NCBI GenBank assembly: GCA_016744115.1
Contig: JADGEZ010000001.1
Location: forward strand, 80,877-144,876
Direction of reading: 5' to 3'
DNA: 64,000 bases
From: Sulfurimonas sp.
Lineage (GTDB): Bacteria; Campylobacterota; Campylobacteria; Campylobacterales; Sulfurimonadaceae
Within the stretch, counting starts at the first letter, position 1. Each line of letters begins with the position of its first letter. This document shows positions 54,029 to 63,507 of this stretch, piece after piece. Under the pieces are notes generated by a model. The model did not search any database. It had not been told where the DNA came from and saw only the letters and a list, made by a program, of their open reading frames with translations. The position numbers were made by a program, and so were the translations under genes.

Positions 54029-54720
54029 TAAGAAAATCCACCAATTTTTTTACTATGGTTAAATGTATAAACTGCTAAGAGAATAAAAAAACTTATAATG
54101 AGCATCAAAAAACTATAAATATGAGCACCTGTATAGTCCATCATCTCCACCATCTCATAGATTGCTACTGAGGCAACTTTTGTTTCATTTGGAATGCTTC
54201 CTCCAACCATGAGAACAACGCCAAATTCTCCAACAGTATGAGCAAAAGTGATGACAAAAGCCGTTAAAACTGCTGGCTTCATATTTGGCAAAGCAACACT
54301 TATAATTGTTCGTAACTTACTTTTTCCAGCGATATAAGAGGCTTCAAGCATATTTTTATTTATAGATTCAAAACCGCCTTGAAGAGGTTGTACCATAAAG
54401 GGAAGAGAGTAAAAACAACTCGCCACAACAAGCCCTGTAAAGTTAAATACTAACTTCACTCCAAAAACATCTTCAAAAAAAGCCCCAAGTAAAGAATTTT
54501 GAGACAAAGACACTAAGATATAAAAACCTAAAACTGATGGAGGCAAAACTATAGGTAAGGCGGTAAGAGCTTCTATAAATGGTTTATATTTAGAACGAGT
54601 TTGAGAGAGATACCATGCAAGAGGTAAGCTAAAGAAAAATAAGATTAAGGTCGTAATACTTGCTAATTTAAAAGAGAGTAAAAATGGTTCAAATTCTAAA
54701 GAACTTAAAGTTTGCATCAT
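54028..54720 (-). CDS. modB: Molybdate ABC transporter permease
   Basis: 230 residues with about five membrane helices (ASITTLILFFFSLPLAWYL, ALTALPIVLPPSVLGFYIL, FTGLVVASCFYSLPFMVQ). The EAA-type loop ASYIAGKSKLRTIISVALPN docks the ATPase, and GEFGVVLMVGGSIP is typical of ModB. It overlaps the TOBE gene by 4 bases upstream and modC by 1 base downstream. Confidence 0.9.
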   Translation of the reverse strand: MMQTLSSLEFEPFLLSFKLASITTLILFFFSLPLAWYLSQTRSKYKPFIEALTALPIVLPPSVLGFYILVSLSQNSLLGAFFEDVFGVKLVFNFTGLVVASCFYSLPFMVQPLQGGFESINKNMLEASYIAGKSKLRTIISVALPNMKPAVLTAFVITFAHTVGEFGVVLMVGGSIPNETKVASVAIYEMVEMMDYTGAHIYSFLMLIISFFILLAVYTFNHSKKIGGFS

Positions 54721-55115
54721 GATAAAACCTCACAAATTGATACATCGTTTGCTTTTATGAGGGCTGTTACTGTATCGCCTACTTTAAGGTTCATATTTTG
54801 AGCCGATAAAGCTGTGATGATAGATTCAAATTCCATTGAAGGTGATGTAAGTTCTATGTTACAAAGAAGTTCGCCTTTGTGTATTGATTGTATTTGAGCG
54901 ATTATTTGATTTGAGTAGCTTAATTCTCCACTTAAATTTTTTGCAATTGCTACTGAAATAGGTTTTATATTTAAAGATACTTTTGTTCCAATTATTATAC
55001 TCTCATCTAAATCAAGACTCATCATTTTTAAACTTACATCTCCTAAATCAAAACTCACTATATTTAGACACTCTAAAGTCTGTACACGGCTTAGTGTTGC
55101 TATTAATCTCTTCAT
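54717..55115 (-). CDS. Stand-alone TOBE/Mop-type protein in the mod operon
   Basis: 132 residues that look like two consecutive TOBE-like units: a weaker N-terminal one (ECLNIVSFDLGDVSLKMMS ... VSLNIKPISVAIAK) and a clear C-terminal Mop-type one (LSYSNQIIAQIQSIHKGEL ... LKVGDTVTALIKANDVSI). Such folds bind molybdate or tungstate oxyanions. No DNA-binding domain is present, so it is not a full ModE; storage, buffering or a transporter-regulatory role is inferred. It overlaps modA and modB by 4 bases each (ATGA type). Confidence 0.75.
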   Translation of the reverse strand: MKRLIATLSRVQTLECLNIVSFDLGDVSLKMMSLDLDESIIIGTKVSLNIKPISVAIAKNLSGELSYSNQIIAQIQSIHKGELLCNIELTSPSMEFESIITALSAQNMNLKVGDTVTALIKANDVSICEVLS

Positions 55116-55864
55116 AAACTTTTATATCCATAAGAAGAAAATATCTCTTTGGCTTTTTGGCTCAAAACAAACTCATAAAATTTCTTCGCAGCTGTGTTTA
55201 TCTTAGTCTGTTTTATAATCACTATCCCTTGTTGTATTGGCGTATATAAACTACTATCTACCTCAGCCCAATGCTCGTCCTCTTTATAATGTTTCATCTT
55301 TTGAGAGTAAAGTAAAGATTTAGCAACAAAACCTATATCTGTTGCTACCATGGTAAATGATAGCGTTTGAGAAATAGACTCTCCATATACAAATTTAGCC
55401 TGTACTTTTTCTAGTAAATTTGCATTTTTTAAAGCTTCAAAACTCGCATCGCCATAGGGTGCAGTTTTTGGGTTTGCTATTGCAATTTTTTTAATATTTT
55501 TATCGAGCAAAAGAGCTAAGCCTTTTGAGAAATTTTGTTTTTTACTACTTAAGTACGCTAAAGAACCCTCAGCATAAACTTTTACATCACCGAAAGTAAA
55601 TCCATCTTTGTGTAAAAGCCTTGGATACTTCATATTTGCAGACATGAAAATATCAAAAGGAGCTCCATTTTTGATCTGTGCTGTTAATTTACCGCTGCTG
55701 CCTAAAATAATCTTTACATTAATATCAGGATATATTTTAAGAAACTCTTTTTTTATATCCTCCACTGCATAAGAAACATTCGCTGCAACTGCTATATTTA
55801 TGCTTTGAGAGAGTAAAGAACTTGCAAACAATAAAGAAAATATTATATGTATGTAGGCTTTCAT
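55112..55864 (-). CDS. modA: Molybdate ABC transporter substrate-binding protein
   Basis: About 250 residues. Signal peptide MKAYIHIIFSLLFASSLLSQ, then the ModA pattern: INIAVAANVSYAVEDIKKEF, IILGSSGKLTAQIKNGAPFD, DIFMSANMKYP, IAIANPKTAPYGDASFEALK and VATDIGFVAKSLLYSQK. It captures molybdate in the periplasm for ModBC. The track start (ATG 55882) contains the probable -10 box, so ATG 55864 is preferred. That leaves only 7 bases between the -10 and ATG and no Shine-Dalgarno. Confidence 0.88.
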   Translation of the reverse strand: MKAYIHIIFSLLFASSLLSQSINIAVAANVSYAVEDIKKEFLKIYPDINVKIILGSSGKLTAQIKNGAPFDIFMSANMKYPRLLHKDGFTFGDVKVYAEGSLAYLSSKKQNFSKGLALLLDKNIKKIAIANPKTAPYGDASFEALKNANLLEKVQAKFVYGESISQTLSFTMVATDIGFVAKSLLYSQKMKHYKEDEHWAEVDSSLYTPIQQGIVIIKQTKINTAAKKFYEFVLSQKAKEIFSSYGYKSL

Positions 55865-55871
55865 GAAGTAA

Positions 55872-55877
55872 ATTATA
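55872..55877 (-). promoter_or_regulatory. -10 box placed for a leaderless modA mRNA
   Basis: TATAAT on the minus strand ends 7 bases before the modA ATG (55864). The sequence between, TTACTTC, is no ribosome-binding site. No ModE-type palindrome was recognised nearby. Confidence 0.45.
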
Positions 55878-55904
55878 CACATATTTTTTTAGTTTTCTCT
55901 TCTT

Positions 55905-55913
55905 TGATATAAT
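55905..55913 (+). promoter_or_regulatory. nhaA promoter, extended -10
   Basis: TGATATAAT, a perfect extended -10, lies 26 bases before the nhaA ATG; GAAGGA follows at 55928-55933. Confidence 0.6.
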
Positions 55914-55939
55914 TTAAAGATAAATATGAAGGAAATTCT

Positions 55940-57280
55940 ATGAAACTCTATGCCCCTTGGGAAAAAGCATTTAACAGAATATCCACCCCATTTGAGCATT
56001 TTATACATGCCCAAACCACTACTGGTATTATCTTAATGTTTATGACTATACTAGCACTTATTCTTGCAAATACCCCATTAACAGAGAGCTATGCTCACTT
56101 TTTTCATACAAAAGTCAATGTTAGCGTTGGATCTTGGTGTCTTGAATACACCATACATCATTGGATAAATGATGGACTTATGGTTATATTTTTTTTCATT
56201 ATTGGACTTGAGATAAAGCGTGAAATTTTAGTGGGCGAACTTTCAGATATAAAGGTTGCTATTTTACCAATTTTAGCGGCTATTGGAGGGATGATTCTCC
56301 CTGCTTTAATCTACTTAATTATAAACAATGGGGAAGATGGTGTTGCAGGTTGGGGAATACCAATGGCTACAGATATCGCTTTTGCTATATCCGCTTTAGT
56401 ACTTTTAGGAAAACGAGTTTCTCCTGCTTTAGTAACTTTTCTTGTTGCTTTGGCTATTGTAGATGATATTGGTGCTGTTATTGTAATTGCCACATTTTAC
56501 ACAGACCAAATTCAGTTTTTACCACTTATGTTAGCTGGAGTTTCTTTTTTAATTATGCTCCTTTTTAATCGTATAGGTATTCACATGATTTTGCCTTATT
56601 TTATCGCAGGCTTATTTATGTGGTTTTTTATGCTTGAATCTGGTGTGCATGCAACTATAGCTGGAGTTATTGCAGCACTCGCTATTCCTTCTAAACCAAG
56701 ACAAACACCTATAGACTTTACAAATCATACACGAAATTCACTCGATGAGTATGATAACTATCCTGTTGCAACGGACAATATGATGCATGAAAAACAAAAA
56801 GCAATTCTTCTCAACATAAAAGATAGGATTGATGCTGTGGGTACACCTGCGTCAAGATTAGAACATGATTTACACCTTCCTGTTTCTTTGATAGTTATAC
56901 CCCTTTTTGCACTTGCAAATGCTGGAGTTTCTATAGATTTTTCTTCTATAGGAGATACAATTATCACACCTGTTTCTTTAGGAATTATTTTTGGTCTCAT
57001 TGTGGGAAAAGTACTGGGTATAGCTGGAGTAGCATGGGTGGCAGTCAAAATGGGTATAGCAAAACTTCCCGAAAACAGTACGATGAGTCAAGTCTTTGGT
57101 GTCGCTTTTCTTGGTGGTATTGGTTTTACTATGTCTATTTTTGTAGCTGATTTAGCATTTGTAGGGGATGAAACACTTGTCTTTCAAGCAAAAGTTGGGA
57201 TTTTAGTCGCTTCACTATTTTCTGGATTATTTGGCTATTTTTGGCTTAAATATACTGCGAAGAACAATACTTTAAGATAA
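55940..57280 (+). CDS. nhaA: Na+/H+ antiporter NhaA
   Basis: 446 residues, about 11-12 membrane helices, exchanging two protons for one sodium ion to control pH and salt. The ion-binding residues are visible in GIPMATDIAFAISALVLLG and VALAIVDDIGAVIVIA (Asp pair of helix V). IIGLEIKREILVGELSD and FLGGIGFTMSIFVADLAF are other hallmarks. A hydrophilic insert between about residues 255 and 300 (RQTPIDFTNHTRNSLDEYDN) is longer than in E. coli NhaA. Monocistronic, with its own promoter, divergent from modA. Fits a marine or saline habitat. Confidence 0.95.
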   Translation: MKLYAPWEKAFNRISTPFEHFIHAQTTTGIILMFMTILALILANTPLTESYAHFFHTKVNVSVGSWCLEYTIHHWINDGLMVIFFFIIGLEIKREILVGELSDIKVAILPILAAIGGMILPALIYLIINNGEDGVAGWGIPMATDIAFAISALVLLGKRVSPALVTFLVALAIVDDIGAVIVIATFYTDQIQFLPLMLAGVSFLIMLLFNRIGIHMILPYFIAGLFMWFFMLESGVHATIAGVIAALAIPSKPRQTPIDFTNHTRNSLDEYDNYPVATDNMMHEKQKAILLNIKDRIDAVGTPASRLEHDLHLPVSLIVIPLFALANAGVSIDFSSIGDTIITPVSLGIIFGLIVGKVLGIAGVAWVAVKMGIAKLPENSTMSQVFGVAFLGGIGFTMSIFVADLAFVGDETLVFQAKVGILVASLFSGLFGYFWLKYTAKNNTLR

Positions 57281-57329
57281 AAACACTATAATCAAAAATA
57301 AATTTCTTATACAACCCCATACTAAATAA

Positions 57330-57355
57330 ATAAACTTCTTTAAAATAAAGTTTAT
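57330..57355 (+). terminator. Weak hairpin after nhaA
   Basis: ATAAACTT (57330-57337) pairs with AAGTTTAT (57348-57355) around a 10-base loop, 50 bases after the nhaA stop. AU-rich and without a clean T-run, so termination is tentative. Confidence 0.3.
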
Positions 57356-57405
57356 CATGGATTGTGTAAAAAGTCTAACACATTAAATTTATTCTACGAG
57401 ACACT

Positions 57406-57927
57406 ATGAAAATAAAACCTATTAATAATGAAAAAACATTTAATGAAAATGTTCTACTTGTTACAAAAACTGATTTAAAAGGTAATATAATTTACGCAAA
57501 TCGTGCATTCATGGATATAGTCCAAATGAATGAAAATATCCTCCTTGGAGCAAATCATAATATTATCCGTCATCCTGATATGCCTAAAATAATTTTTAAA
57601 TTTTTATGGGCTCATCTTCAACGTGGAGAAGAAATTCATGCTTATATTAAAAATATTTGTGCAGATGGCTCTTATTACTGGGTCTTAGCAAATGTCACTC
57701 CCTCTTATGGGATAAAACAAAAAGCTCAAAAAAAAGAGTTTGAAATTGTTGGATACCATTCTTCAAGACGACTTCCAAGTAAAAAAGCGACCGAGATTAT
57801 CAAACCCTTATATGAAAAACTACTCGATGCTGAGAGAAATGGTGGAATAAGTACAAGTGAAAAGATTATGTATGGAATTTTAGATGAAAAAGGAGTTGAA
57901 TATGAAGAGTTTATCCTCTCTCTCTAA
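57406..57927 (+). CDS. Aer/CetB-like PAS sensor protein
   Basis: 173 residues, a single Aer-type PAS domain: [19 protein letters not shown], the FAD-associated motif [15 protein letters not shown], and [13 protein letters not shown] with the conserved Trp. In Aer these Arg, His, Asp and Trp residues support FAD binding and redox or energy sensing. It has no membrane helix and no signalling domain. It overlaps by 26 bases the chemoreceptor gene that follows, matching the two-protein CetB/CetA energy-taxis receptor known in Campylobacter. C-terminal helices (about 120-173) may contact the partner's HAMP region. Confidence 0.8.
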   Translation: MKIKPINNEKTFNENVLLVTKTDLKGNIIYANRAFMDIVQMNENILLGANHNIIRHPDMPKIIFKFLWAHLQRGEEIHAYIKNICADGSYYWVLANVTPSYGIKQKAQKKEFEIVGYHSSRRLPSKKATEIIKPLYEKLLDAERNGGISTSEKIMYGILDEKGVEYEEFILSL

Positions 57928-59380
57928 ACTTCATTATGCCAATTATGCCCATTTAGCAGTCATTTCTATTGGCATCATCGTATCTTCGATATTTTTTGAA
58001 TTTAACATAACTATCTTTGTTTTTAATCTCTTAAACATAGCGATTGCAATTTTTGCCTATCAGCAGATTCACATAACAAAGATAAGTATTGCTAGAACTT
58101 CTAAGATTATTCAAACAGCTGCCTTAGAGGGAAATTTTGAAAATCGTCAGCACAGTATAAAAGGTGGAGGAGAACTTGAACTGCTTGCTTGGAATGTAAA
58201 TGATCTTTTTGATCAACTCGAATCAATTCTAAGAGAGATTAATACTTCTATAACTTATGTTTCTCACAACAAATATTACAGAAGAATCTCCAGTATTGGC
58301 TTAAATTTAAATTTTGTTAAAACTGCTCAGCTTATTAACCTTGCCCTTGATGCCATGGAAGAAGAAGCTGAAAAAAGAGAACAAGAAAAATTTTATACAA
58401 ATTTATCAAAAACAGGGAGTGGACTTTTAGCAAACTTTCAAAGTATCCAATCCCAAATCGTTGAGACAAATGAAACCTTAGTAGATTTATCAATAAAAGC
58501 TCAAGAATCTACATCACTCTCTAGATCAAATGCAATAGTTGTAGATACTCTGAATTCTAACTTTGAAAAACTTTCCCAAATTATCCAGCAAAATGATCAT
58601 TCTATTGATGGAGTAAGTACAAAAACAGCAGATATAACTTCTATCATTAACCTTATCAAAGATATTGCAGATCAAACAAACTTACTAGCGCTTAATGCTG
58701 CGATAGAAGCTGCTAGGGCTGGCGAACATGGTCGAGGTTTTGCCGTGGTTGCAGATGAGGTAAGAAAACTTGCAGAGAGAACACAAAAAGCAACAAGTGA
58801 AATTTCTATTTCCATCGCAACCCTGCAGCAAGAAGCATCAGGTATGCTTGAAAATTCAAAAGAACTCACCTCTATTGCAGATCAATCACTAGGAAGTGTA
58901 TCGATGCTTAATGATTCACTTTCCCAATTTACCAGCAGCTCAGAAGAAGTTCTAAGTTCTACAAGATACATGAAAAACAAAAACTTTATAATCCTTGCTA
59001 AGATAGATCATATTTTATTTAAAGCAGATGCCTTAACTCATATGGAGCATGCTAAGTTTAAAGAGTTTTCAGACCACAAATCTTGCCGTTTTGGTAAATG
59101 GTACACCTCTGAGGGCTTAAGTGATTTTGGAGGAGCTCCAAGTTATAAAAAGATTGATGCTCCTCATGCAATAGTGCATCAATCCGTACATAATTCATTT
59201 GCCCTTTTTGATTCTAAAGGCAAAATTTCTCCTACTAATAAAGAGATGATTTATAACTATTTCATTACTATGGAAAATGCTTCAGATGAACTTTTCAATA
59301 TTTTAGATGCTATGCTCTTAGAAGAATCTGCTTATCAAGATAAAAATGTTGGTTTAGGTGAAATGGAGCTATGGGATTAA
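57902..59380 (+). CDS. CetA-like chemoreceptor with C-terminal CZB zinc-binding domain
   Basis: About 492 residues. Two closely spaced N-terminal membrane helices form a hairpin with no periplasmic domain ([35 protein letters not shown]), then a HAMP-like region and the signalling tip [20 protein letters not shown]. The C-terminus is a CZB domain: [27 protein letters not shown] and [12 protein letters not shown] supply the His-Cys-His-His zinc set. ATG 57902 has AGGAG 6 bases upstream; the track's 57884 start would place this site inside the gene. It probably receives signals from the overlapping PAS protein. Confidence 0.82.
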   Translation: MKSLSSLSKLHYANYAHLAVISIGIIVSSIFFEFNITIFVFNLLNIAIAIFAYQQIHITKISIARTSKIIQTAALEGNFENRQHSIKGGGELELLAWNVNDLFDQLESILREINTSITYVSHNKYYRRISSIGLNLNFVKTAQLINLALDAMEEEAEKREQEKFYTNLSKTGSGLLANFQSIQSQIVETNETLVDLSIKAQESTSLSRSNAIVVDTLNSNFEKLSQIIQQNDHSIDGVSTKTADITSIINLIKDIADQTNLLALNAAIEAARAGEHGRGFAVVADEVRKLAERTQKATSEISISIATLQQEASGMLENSKELTSIADQSLGSVSMLNDSLSQFTSSSEEVLSSTRYMKNKNFIILAKIDHILFKADALTHMEHAKFKEFSDHKSCRFGKWYTSEGLSDFGGAPSYKKIDAPHAIVHQSVHNSFALFDSKGKISPTNKEMIYNYFITMENASDELFNILDAMLLEESAYQDKNVGLGEMELWD

Positions 59381-59388
59381 AATGCTTC

Positions 59389-60276
59389 TTATCTAAAGAT
59401 AGCTTTATTTCTTCCTGTATCTTTAGCCTCATACATAGCTTTATCAGCTTTTTTAAGTAATAAGTCTAAGGTATTTGTATCTTTAGAAGACTTTGCCATA
59501 CCTCCACTAATGGTAAAGTTTATAGTGATTTTATTATCTATTTCAACCTTACACATCTCTACTGCTAATCTTATCTCTTCGAGATTTTTCACAATCTCTT
59601 CTTCATTAGACACATGGCAAAGCAAGGCAAATTCTTCACCTCCTATCCTACCAAGAATAGAACCCTCTATCATATTATTTTTTACAGTTTCAGTCATCAT
59701 TTTTATAACCTTATCCCCAACTGAATGCCCATAAGTATCGTTAACTTTTTTGAACTTATCAATATCAATCATTATTGCATAAAGATTGTTTTTTAATTTT
59801 TTAAAACTTTTTGTTGCTTCTTGAAAAAATTTTCTTCTGTTGTAAACGCCTGTCATCTCGTCATGAGAGGCTATATACTCTAAATTATCTACAAGGCATT
59901 TAAGTTTAATCTGAGTTTTTACTCGGGCTAAAAGTTCAAGAGACATAAACGGTTTAGTGATATAATCAATTGCCCCTACTTTAAATCCTTCTTCTATCGA
60001 CTCTTCATCTGATTTTGCACTAATAAATATAATAGGTATATCTCTAGTATTACTTTGAGACTTTAAAATACTGCATACTTCATAACCATTCATATCTGGC
60101 ATCATGATATCTAAAAGAATCAAATCAAGTGCTTGCTTTTTTGCTATTTCAATTGCATTTTTTCCATTTTCTGCTATCATAATATCGTATTTTTTACCTA
60201 GTAAATTTGAGAGTATCGTAATATTTGTATTATTATCATCAACAACTAAAATTGTATTTTTTATTCTTTGCTTCAT
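59389..60276 (-). CDS. Response regulator diguanylate cyclase (PleD-like, REC-GGDEF)
   Basis: About 295 residues. The receiver (ILVVDDNNTNI, LILLDIMMPDMNGY, ITKPF) precedes a GGDEF domain (ASHDEMTGVYNRRKFF, IDIDKFKKVNDTYGHSVGD, GRIGGEEFALLCH). GGEEF is an active-site variant, so c-di-GMP synthesis is expected when phosphorylated. No clear RxxD inhibitory site was seen four residues before GGEEF. ATG 60276 has GGAA upstream and is preferred to the TTG at 60288. Convergent with the CetA-like gene, 8 bases apart. No cognate kinase adjoins. Confidence 0.88.
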   Translation of the reverse strand: MKQRIKNTILVVDDNNTNITILSNLLGKKYDIMIAENGKNAIEIAKKQALDLILLDIMMPDMNGYEVCSILKSQSNTRDIPIIFISAKSDEESIEEGFKVGAIDYITKPFMSLELLARVKTQIKLKCLVDNLEYIASHDEMTGVYNRRKFFQEATKSFKKLKNNLYAIMIDIDKFKKVNDTYGHSVGDKVIKMMTETVKNNMIEGSILGRIGGEEFALLCHVSNEEEIVKNLEEIRLAVEMCKVEIDNKITINFTISGGMAKSSKDTNTLDLLLKKADKAMYEAKDTGRNKAIFR

Positions 60277-60351
60277 TTCAATTTCCAAAATTTCATACCT
60301 TCTATTGCTAGAACAAGCAATCTTTTTATTTTATCTAAAATGTCATTATAT

Positions 60352-61377
60352 TCACTTGTAAATTACAGTATTTCCAAAAAAACTAAACTCTAACTCATCT
60401 GATAATTCTTTATATAAGATAGGGCTATCAAGATCTATATATTTTATTACATCTTTATAAGCCATTGCTAAATGAAGAGCTGCATTTATGGAGTATGGAC
60501 CCTCAAGCATTGAACCTAACATACACTTGACATTTTGAGACGCAGCATAGTCTAATATCTCTATTGCCTTTGTTAATCCTCCGCACTTCATCAATTTAAT
60601 ATTTATCATATCGGCTGATTTTGATTCTATCACTTTTTTTGCATCTTCGAGTGAAAATACTGCTTCATCCGCTAAAATAGGTATATGAGAATACTCTCTT
60701 ATCTTTTTTAAAGCTTGAATATCTTTAGCAATGACTGGCTGTTCTATCAACTCTATCTTGATATCTTTCATTGCATCAATATATTTGAATGAATTTTCTA
60801 AACTCCAAGCTTGATTTGCATCAATAATTAACTTTGCTTGAGGAAATAAGCTTGAAATTGACTTTGTTGCATTAATAGCGTGTTGTATATCATCTCCTAG
60901 TTTTATTTTTAAAATATTCATATCATTAGCAATTGCAACTCGTGAGTCTTCTATCATTTCGTGAATTTTCTTATAGCTTATGGTAATGTCAGTTATTAAT
61001 AACTCTGGTTTTTTTAAACCAAAATACTCAAATAATTTTTGATTTTTTTCTTGTGCCAGAAGAGATACTATAGCCATATCAAGAGTAGCTTTAGCAGAAT
61101 TACCTATCTCGCAGTTTGAATGTACAATTAATAAAGCCTCTTCTAAAGTTTGATGTATTATATTATCTTCTATTTTCCATAGAGAATTCATAATATCATA
61201 AATATCTTCACCTGTAATAGCCTTTGTAGCAGGTGCTTCTCCAATACCAACTAAACCAATATCACTTCTTACTCTTACACGCACAAACTCAACATTTTCA
61301 ACTCGTCTAAGAGCTGTTATAAAGGGTGTTTTTAAAGGAATTAATTTGAGTTGTGTTTCTATACTTATTATTTTCAT
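60352..61377 (-). CDS. Dipeptide epimerase (L-Ala-D/L-Glu type, enolase superfamily)
   Basis: About 341 residues. The N-terminal capping domain (LIPLKTPFITALRRVENVEF) and barrel carry the muconate-lactonising subgroup residues: MNILKIKLGDD (K-x-K), KLIIDANQAWS (Asp), IELIEQPV (Glu), PILADEAVFS (Asp) and MINIKLMKCGG (second catalytic Lys). GSMLEGPYSINAALHLA is typical of L-Ala-D/L-Glu epimerases that recycle murein peptides. The exact dipeptide is not certain. ATG 61377 gives the usual N-terminus. It follows tex by 27 bases. Confidence 0.82.
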   Translation of the reverse strand: MKIISIETQLKLIPLKTPFITALRRVENVEFVRVRVRSDIGLVGIGEAPATKAITGEDIYDIMNSLWKIEDNIIHQTLEEALLIVHSNCEIGNSAKATLDMAIVSLLAQEKNQKLFEYFGLKKPELLITDITISYKKIHEMIEDSRVAIANDMNILKIKLGDDIQHAINATKSISSLFPQAKLIIDANQAWSLENSFKYIDAMKDIKIELIEQPVIAKDIQALKKIREYSHIPILADEAVFSLEDAKKVIESKSADMINIKLMKCGGLTKAIEILDYAASQNVKCMLGSMLEGPYSINAALHLAMAYKDVIKYIDLDSPILYKELSDELEFSFFGNTVIYK

Positions 61378-61404
61378 AAAAAAGTATAGCATAGAAAATA
61401 AGTT

Positions 61405-63495
61405 TTAAATTAAACTAAGTCCAACTTTTTCATTATCAATAATAAGTACCTCAATTTGAGGTAAATATTGATTTAGGGATAAAACTTCTAAAGGATGAGC
61501 AATTCTTTGAGCACTCATCTTTGATATATGAATCATCCCATCATTTTTAAGCCCTATATCTACAAAAGCTCCAAAATCTGTTATATTTCTTACAATTCCA
61601 GAAACAAAACTACCCTCTTTTAACATCTTTATATCAGTTAAACCCTCTTTAAAAGGGATGGCAGGCAAATCTTCCCTAGGATCAAAGCCTGGTTTTAAAA
61701 GTTCCTGCACTATATCTTTAAGAGTTTCTTCTCCTACTCCTAATTCTTGAGCCTTTTCTTTTATATTGATGGCTTTTAAATCATTCATAGCTAATTTATT
61801 GACAATACTATAAGTTTCAGGATGAATGCCTGTATTATCAAATTTATTTTTTGCATCTTTGATTCTTATAAATCCTGCCGCTTGTTCGTAAGCTTTTTTT
61901 CCTAAACCTTTGACTTTTAAAAGTTGGCTTTTGCTAGTAAAACTTCCATGCTGATCCCTATAAATTATAATGTTTTGTGCAATTTTAAGTCCTATTCCTG
62001 CGACATGTGAAAGTAAGCTTGCTGAGGCTGAATTAATATCTACTCCCACCCTATTTACAAGGTCCGATGTTACATCACCTAAGCGTTTATGAAGAAGTTT
62101 TTGATCTACATCATGTTGATATTGCCCAATTCCTAAACACTTAGGATCGATTTTAACAAGGGTAGCCATAGGATCACGAAGTCTTTGAGCTATAGAAATT
62201 GCACCTCGTATAGTTACATCTAAGTTTGGATATTCTTCAAGAGCAATCTTTGATGCAGAATATACTGATGCCCCTGCCTCTGATACAACGGTATAACTTA
62301 GATTTATTTTTTCTTCTTTATTAAGATGAGCAAAAAATTCTTGTGTTTCACGAGAACCTGTACCATTTCCAATTGCTACGCCATTAATGCTATATTTTTT
62401 TAGCAATTCTAAAACTTTTCTTTTAGCATTTTCATAATCTTTTCTAGGTGCTGTTGGATAAATTACAGCCGATTCTAAATAGTTTCCATTTATATCAATA
62501 ACTGCCAATTTACAACCACTTACAAAGGCAGGATCTACACCTAAAAGCACCCTATTTATTACAGGGGGAGTCATTAAAAGTTGAGAGAGGTTTTTGCCAA
62601 ATACAGAAACAGCCGCCTTATCCGCTTTTTCTTTTAAGTCATTTTGAACTTCTCTCTTTATAGAAGGTAACAACAATCTTTTTAAACCATCTTTATAAGC
62701 TTCAAAAAGCAAATCTTTGGAGCTTGAGGCATTGCGAGGAATTTTATAGTTCTTGATATTATCTTCAATTCTTTGTATATCTACACTTAGCTTTACTGAT
62801 AGTTCTTTTTCTTTGACCCCACGCATAATAGCAAGGTATCTATGAGATGCAATACTTGCAATTTTTTGTGATTGCCCTGCAAAGTTTTTAAAAACTCCGT
62901 TTTCTTTAAAAGATTTTGTTTTCTTAGTTTCAATCATTCCATAATGAAGCATAGAGTTTCTAATAGCTTCTCTCTCACGAGGAAATTCAGCATATTTTTC
63001 TGCTAAAATATCTTGAGCACCTTTAATGACATCATCAAGTGAATTAACAGATGAGTTCACAAATTTTTTAGCCTCAATTTTAAATTCACTTGTAGTTAAA
63101 TGTGCATTTTCTAAAGTCTGTGCAAGTGATTTTAAACCATTATTTACTGCAGTTTTTGCACGAGAAGATTTTTTTTCTTTAAAAGGTATATAAATATCTT
63201 CTAATTCTCGTAAAGTATCCGCCAAATCTATACTTTTTTTCAAGGAATCACTCAAAACTGCTCTTTCTTGTATAAGACGAGAAACTTCAAGCTTACGCTC
63301 TAAGAGTTTTTTTGAACTCATATATACTATTTCAAACTCACGAAGCACTTCATCATCAGCACCACCCGTCATCTCTTTACGATAACGAGCTATAAAAGGG
63401 ATAGTAGAACCCTCCTCTAAAAGTCGTAAAATATTTTGAATGTATTGTTTTTTAAGCGATGTTTTTTGGGAGAGTCTTTGTATTAAATCTTGCAT
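61405..63495 (-). CDS. tex: Tex-family RNA-binding transcription accessory protein
   Basis: 696 residues. The N-terminal helical region (TTIPFIARYRKEMTGGADDE) is diagnostic. A YqgF-like RNase H fold follows (VLLGVDPAFVSGCKLAVIDI, GVAIGNGTGSRETQEF), then helix-hairpin-helix units (LLSHVAGIGLKIAQNIIIYR, LLKVKGLGKKAYEQAAGFI) and a C-terminal S1 domain (GSFVSGIVRNITDFGAFVDI). It acts in the cytoplasm on RNA or transcription complexes. The S1 end is a little short (EVLIIDNEKVGLSLI) compared with Tex proteins that carry a basic tail. Lies 12 bases from the MotE-like gene. Confidence 0.93.
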   Translation of the reverse strand: MQDLIQRLSQKTSLKKQYIQNILRLLEEGSTIPFIARYRKEMTGGADDEVLREFEIVYMSSKKLLERKLEVSRLIQERAVLSDSLKKSIDLADTLRELEDIYIPFKEKKSSRAKTAVNNGLKSLAQTLENAHLTTSEFKIEAKKFVNSSVNSLDDVIKGAQDILAEKYAEFPREREAIRNSMLHYGMIETKKTKSFKENGVFKNFAGQSQKIASIASHRYLAIMRGVKEKELSVKLSVDIQRIEDNIKNYKIPRNASSSKDLLFEAYKDGLKRLLLPSIKREVQNDLKEKADKAAVSVFGKNLSQLLMTPPVINRVLLGVDPAFVSGCKLAVIDINGNYLESAVIYPTAPRKDYENAKRKVLELLKKYSINGVAIGNGTGSRETQEFFAHLNKEEKINLSYTVVSEAGASVYSASKIALEEYPNLDVTIRGAISIAQRLRDPMATLVKIDPKCLGIGQYQHDVDQKLLHKRLGDVTSDLVNRVGVDINSASASLLSHVAGIGLKIAQNIIIYRDQHGSFTSKSQLLKVKGLGKKAYEQAAGFIRIKDAKNKFDNTGIHPETYSIVNKLAMNDLKAINIKEKAQELGVGEETLKDIVQELLKPGFDPREDLPAIPFKEGLTDIKMLKEGSFVSGIVRNITDFGAFVDIGLKNDGMIHISKMSAQRIAHPLEVLSLNQYLPQIEVLIIDNEKVGLSLI

Positions 63496-63507
63496 ATAGT
63501 TTCTCTT

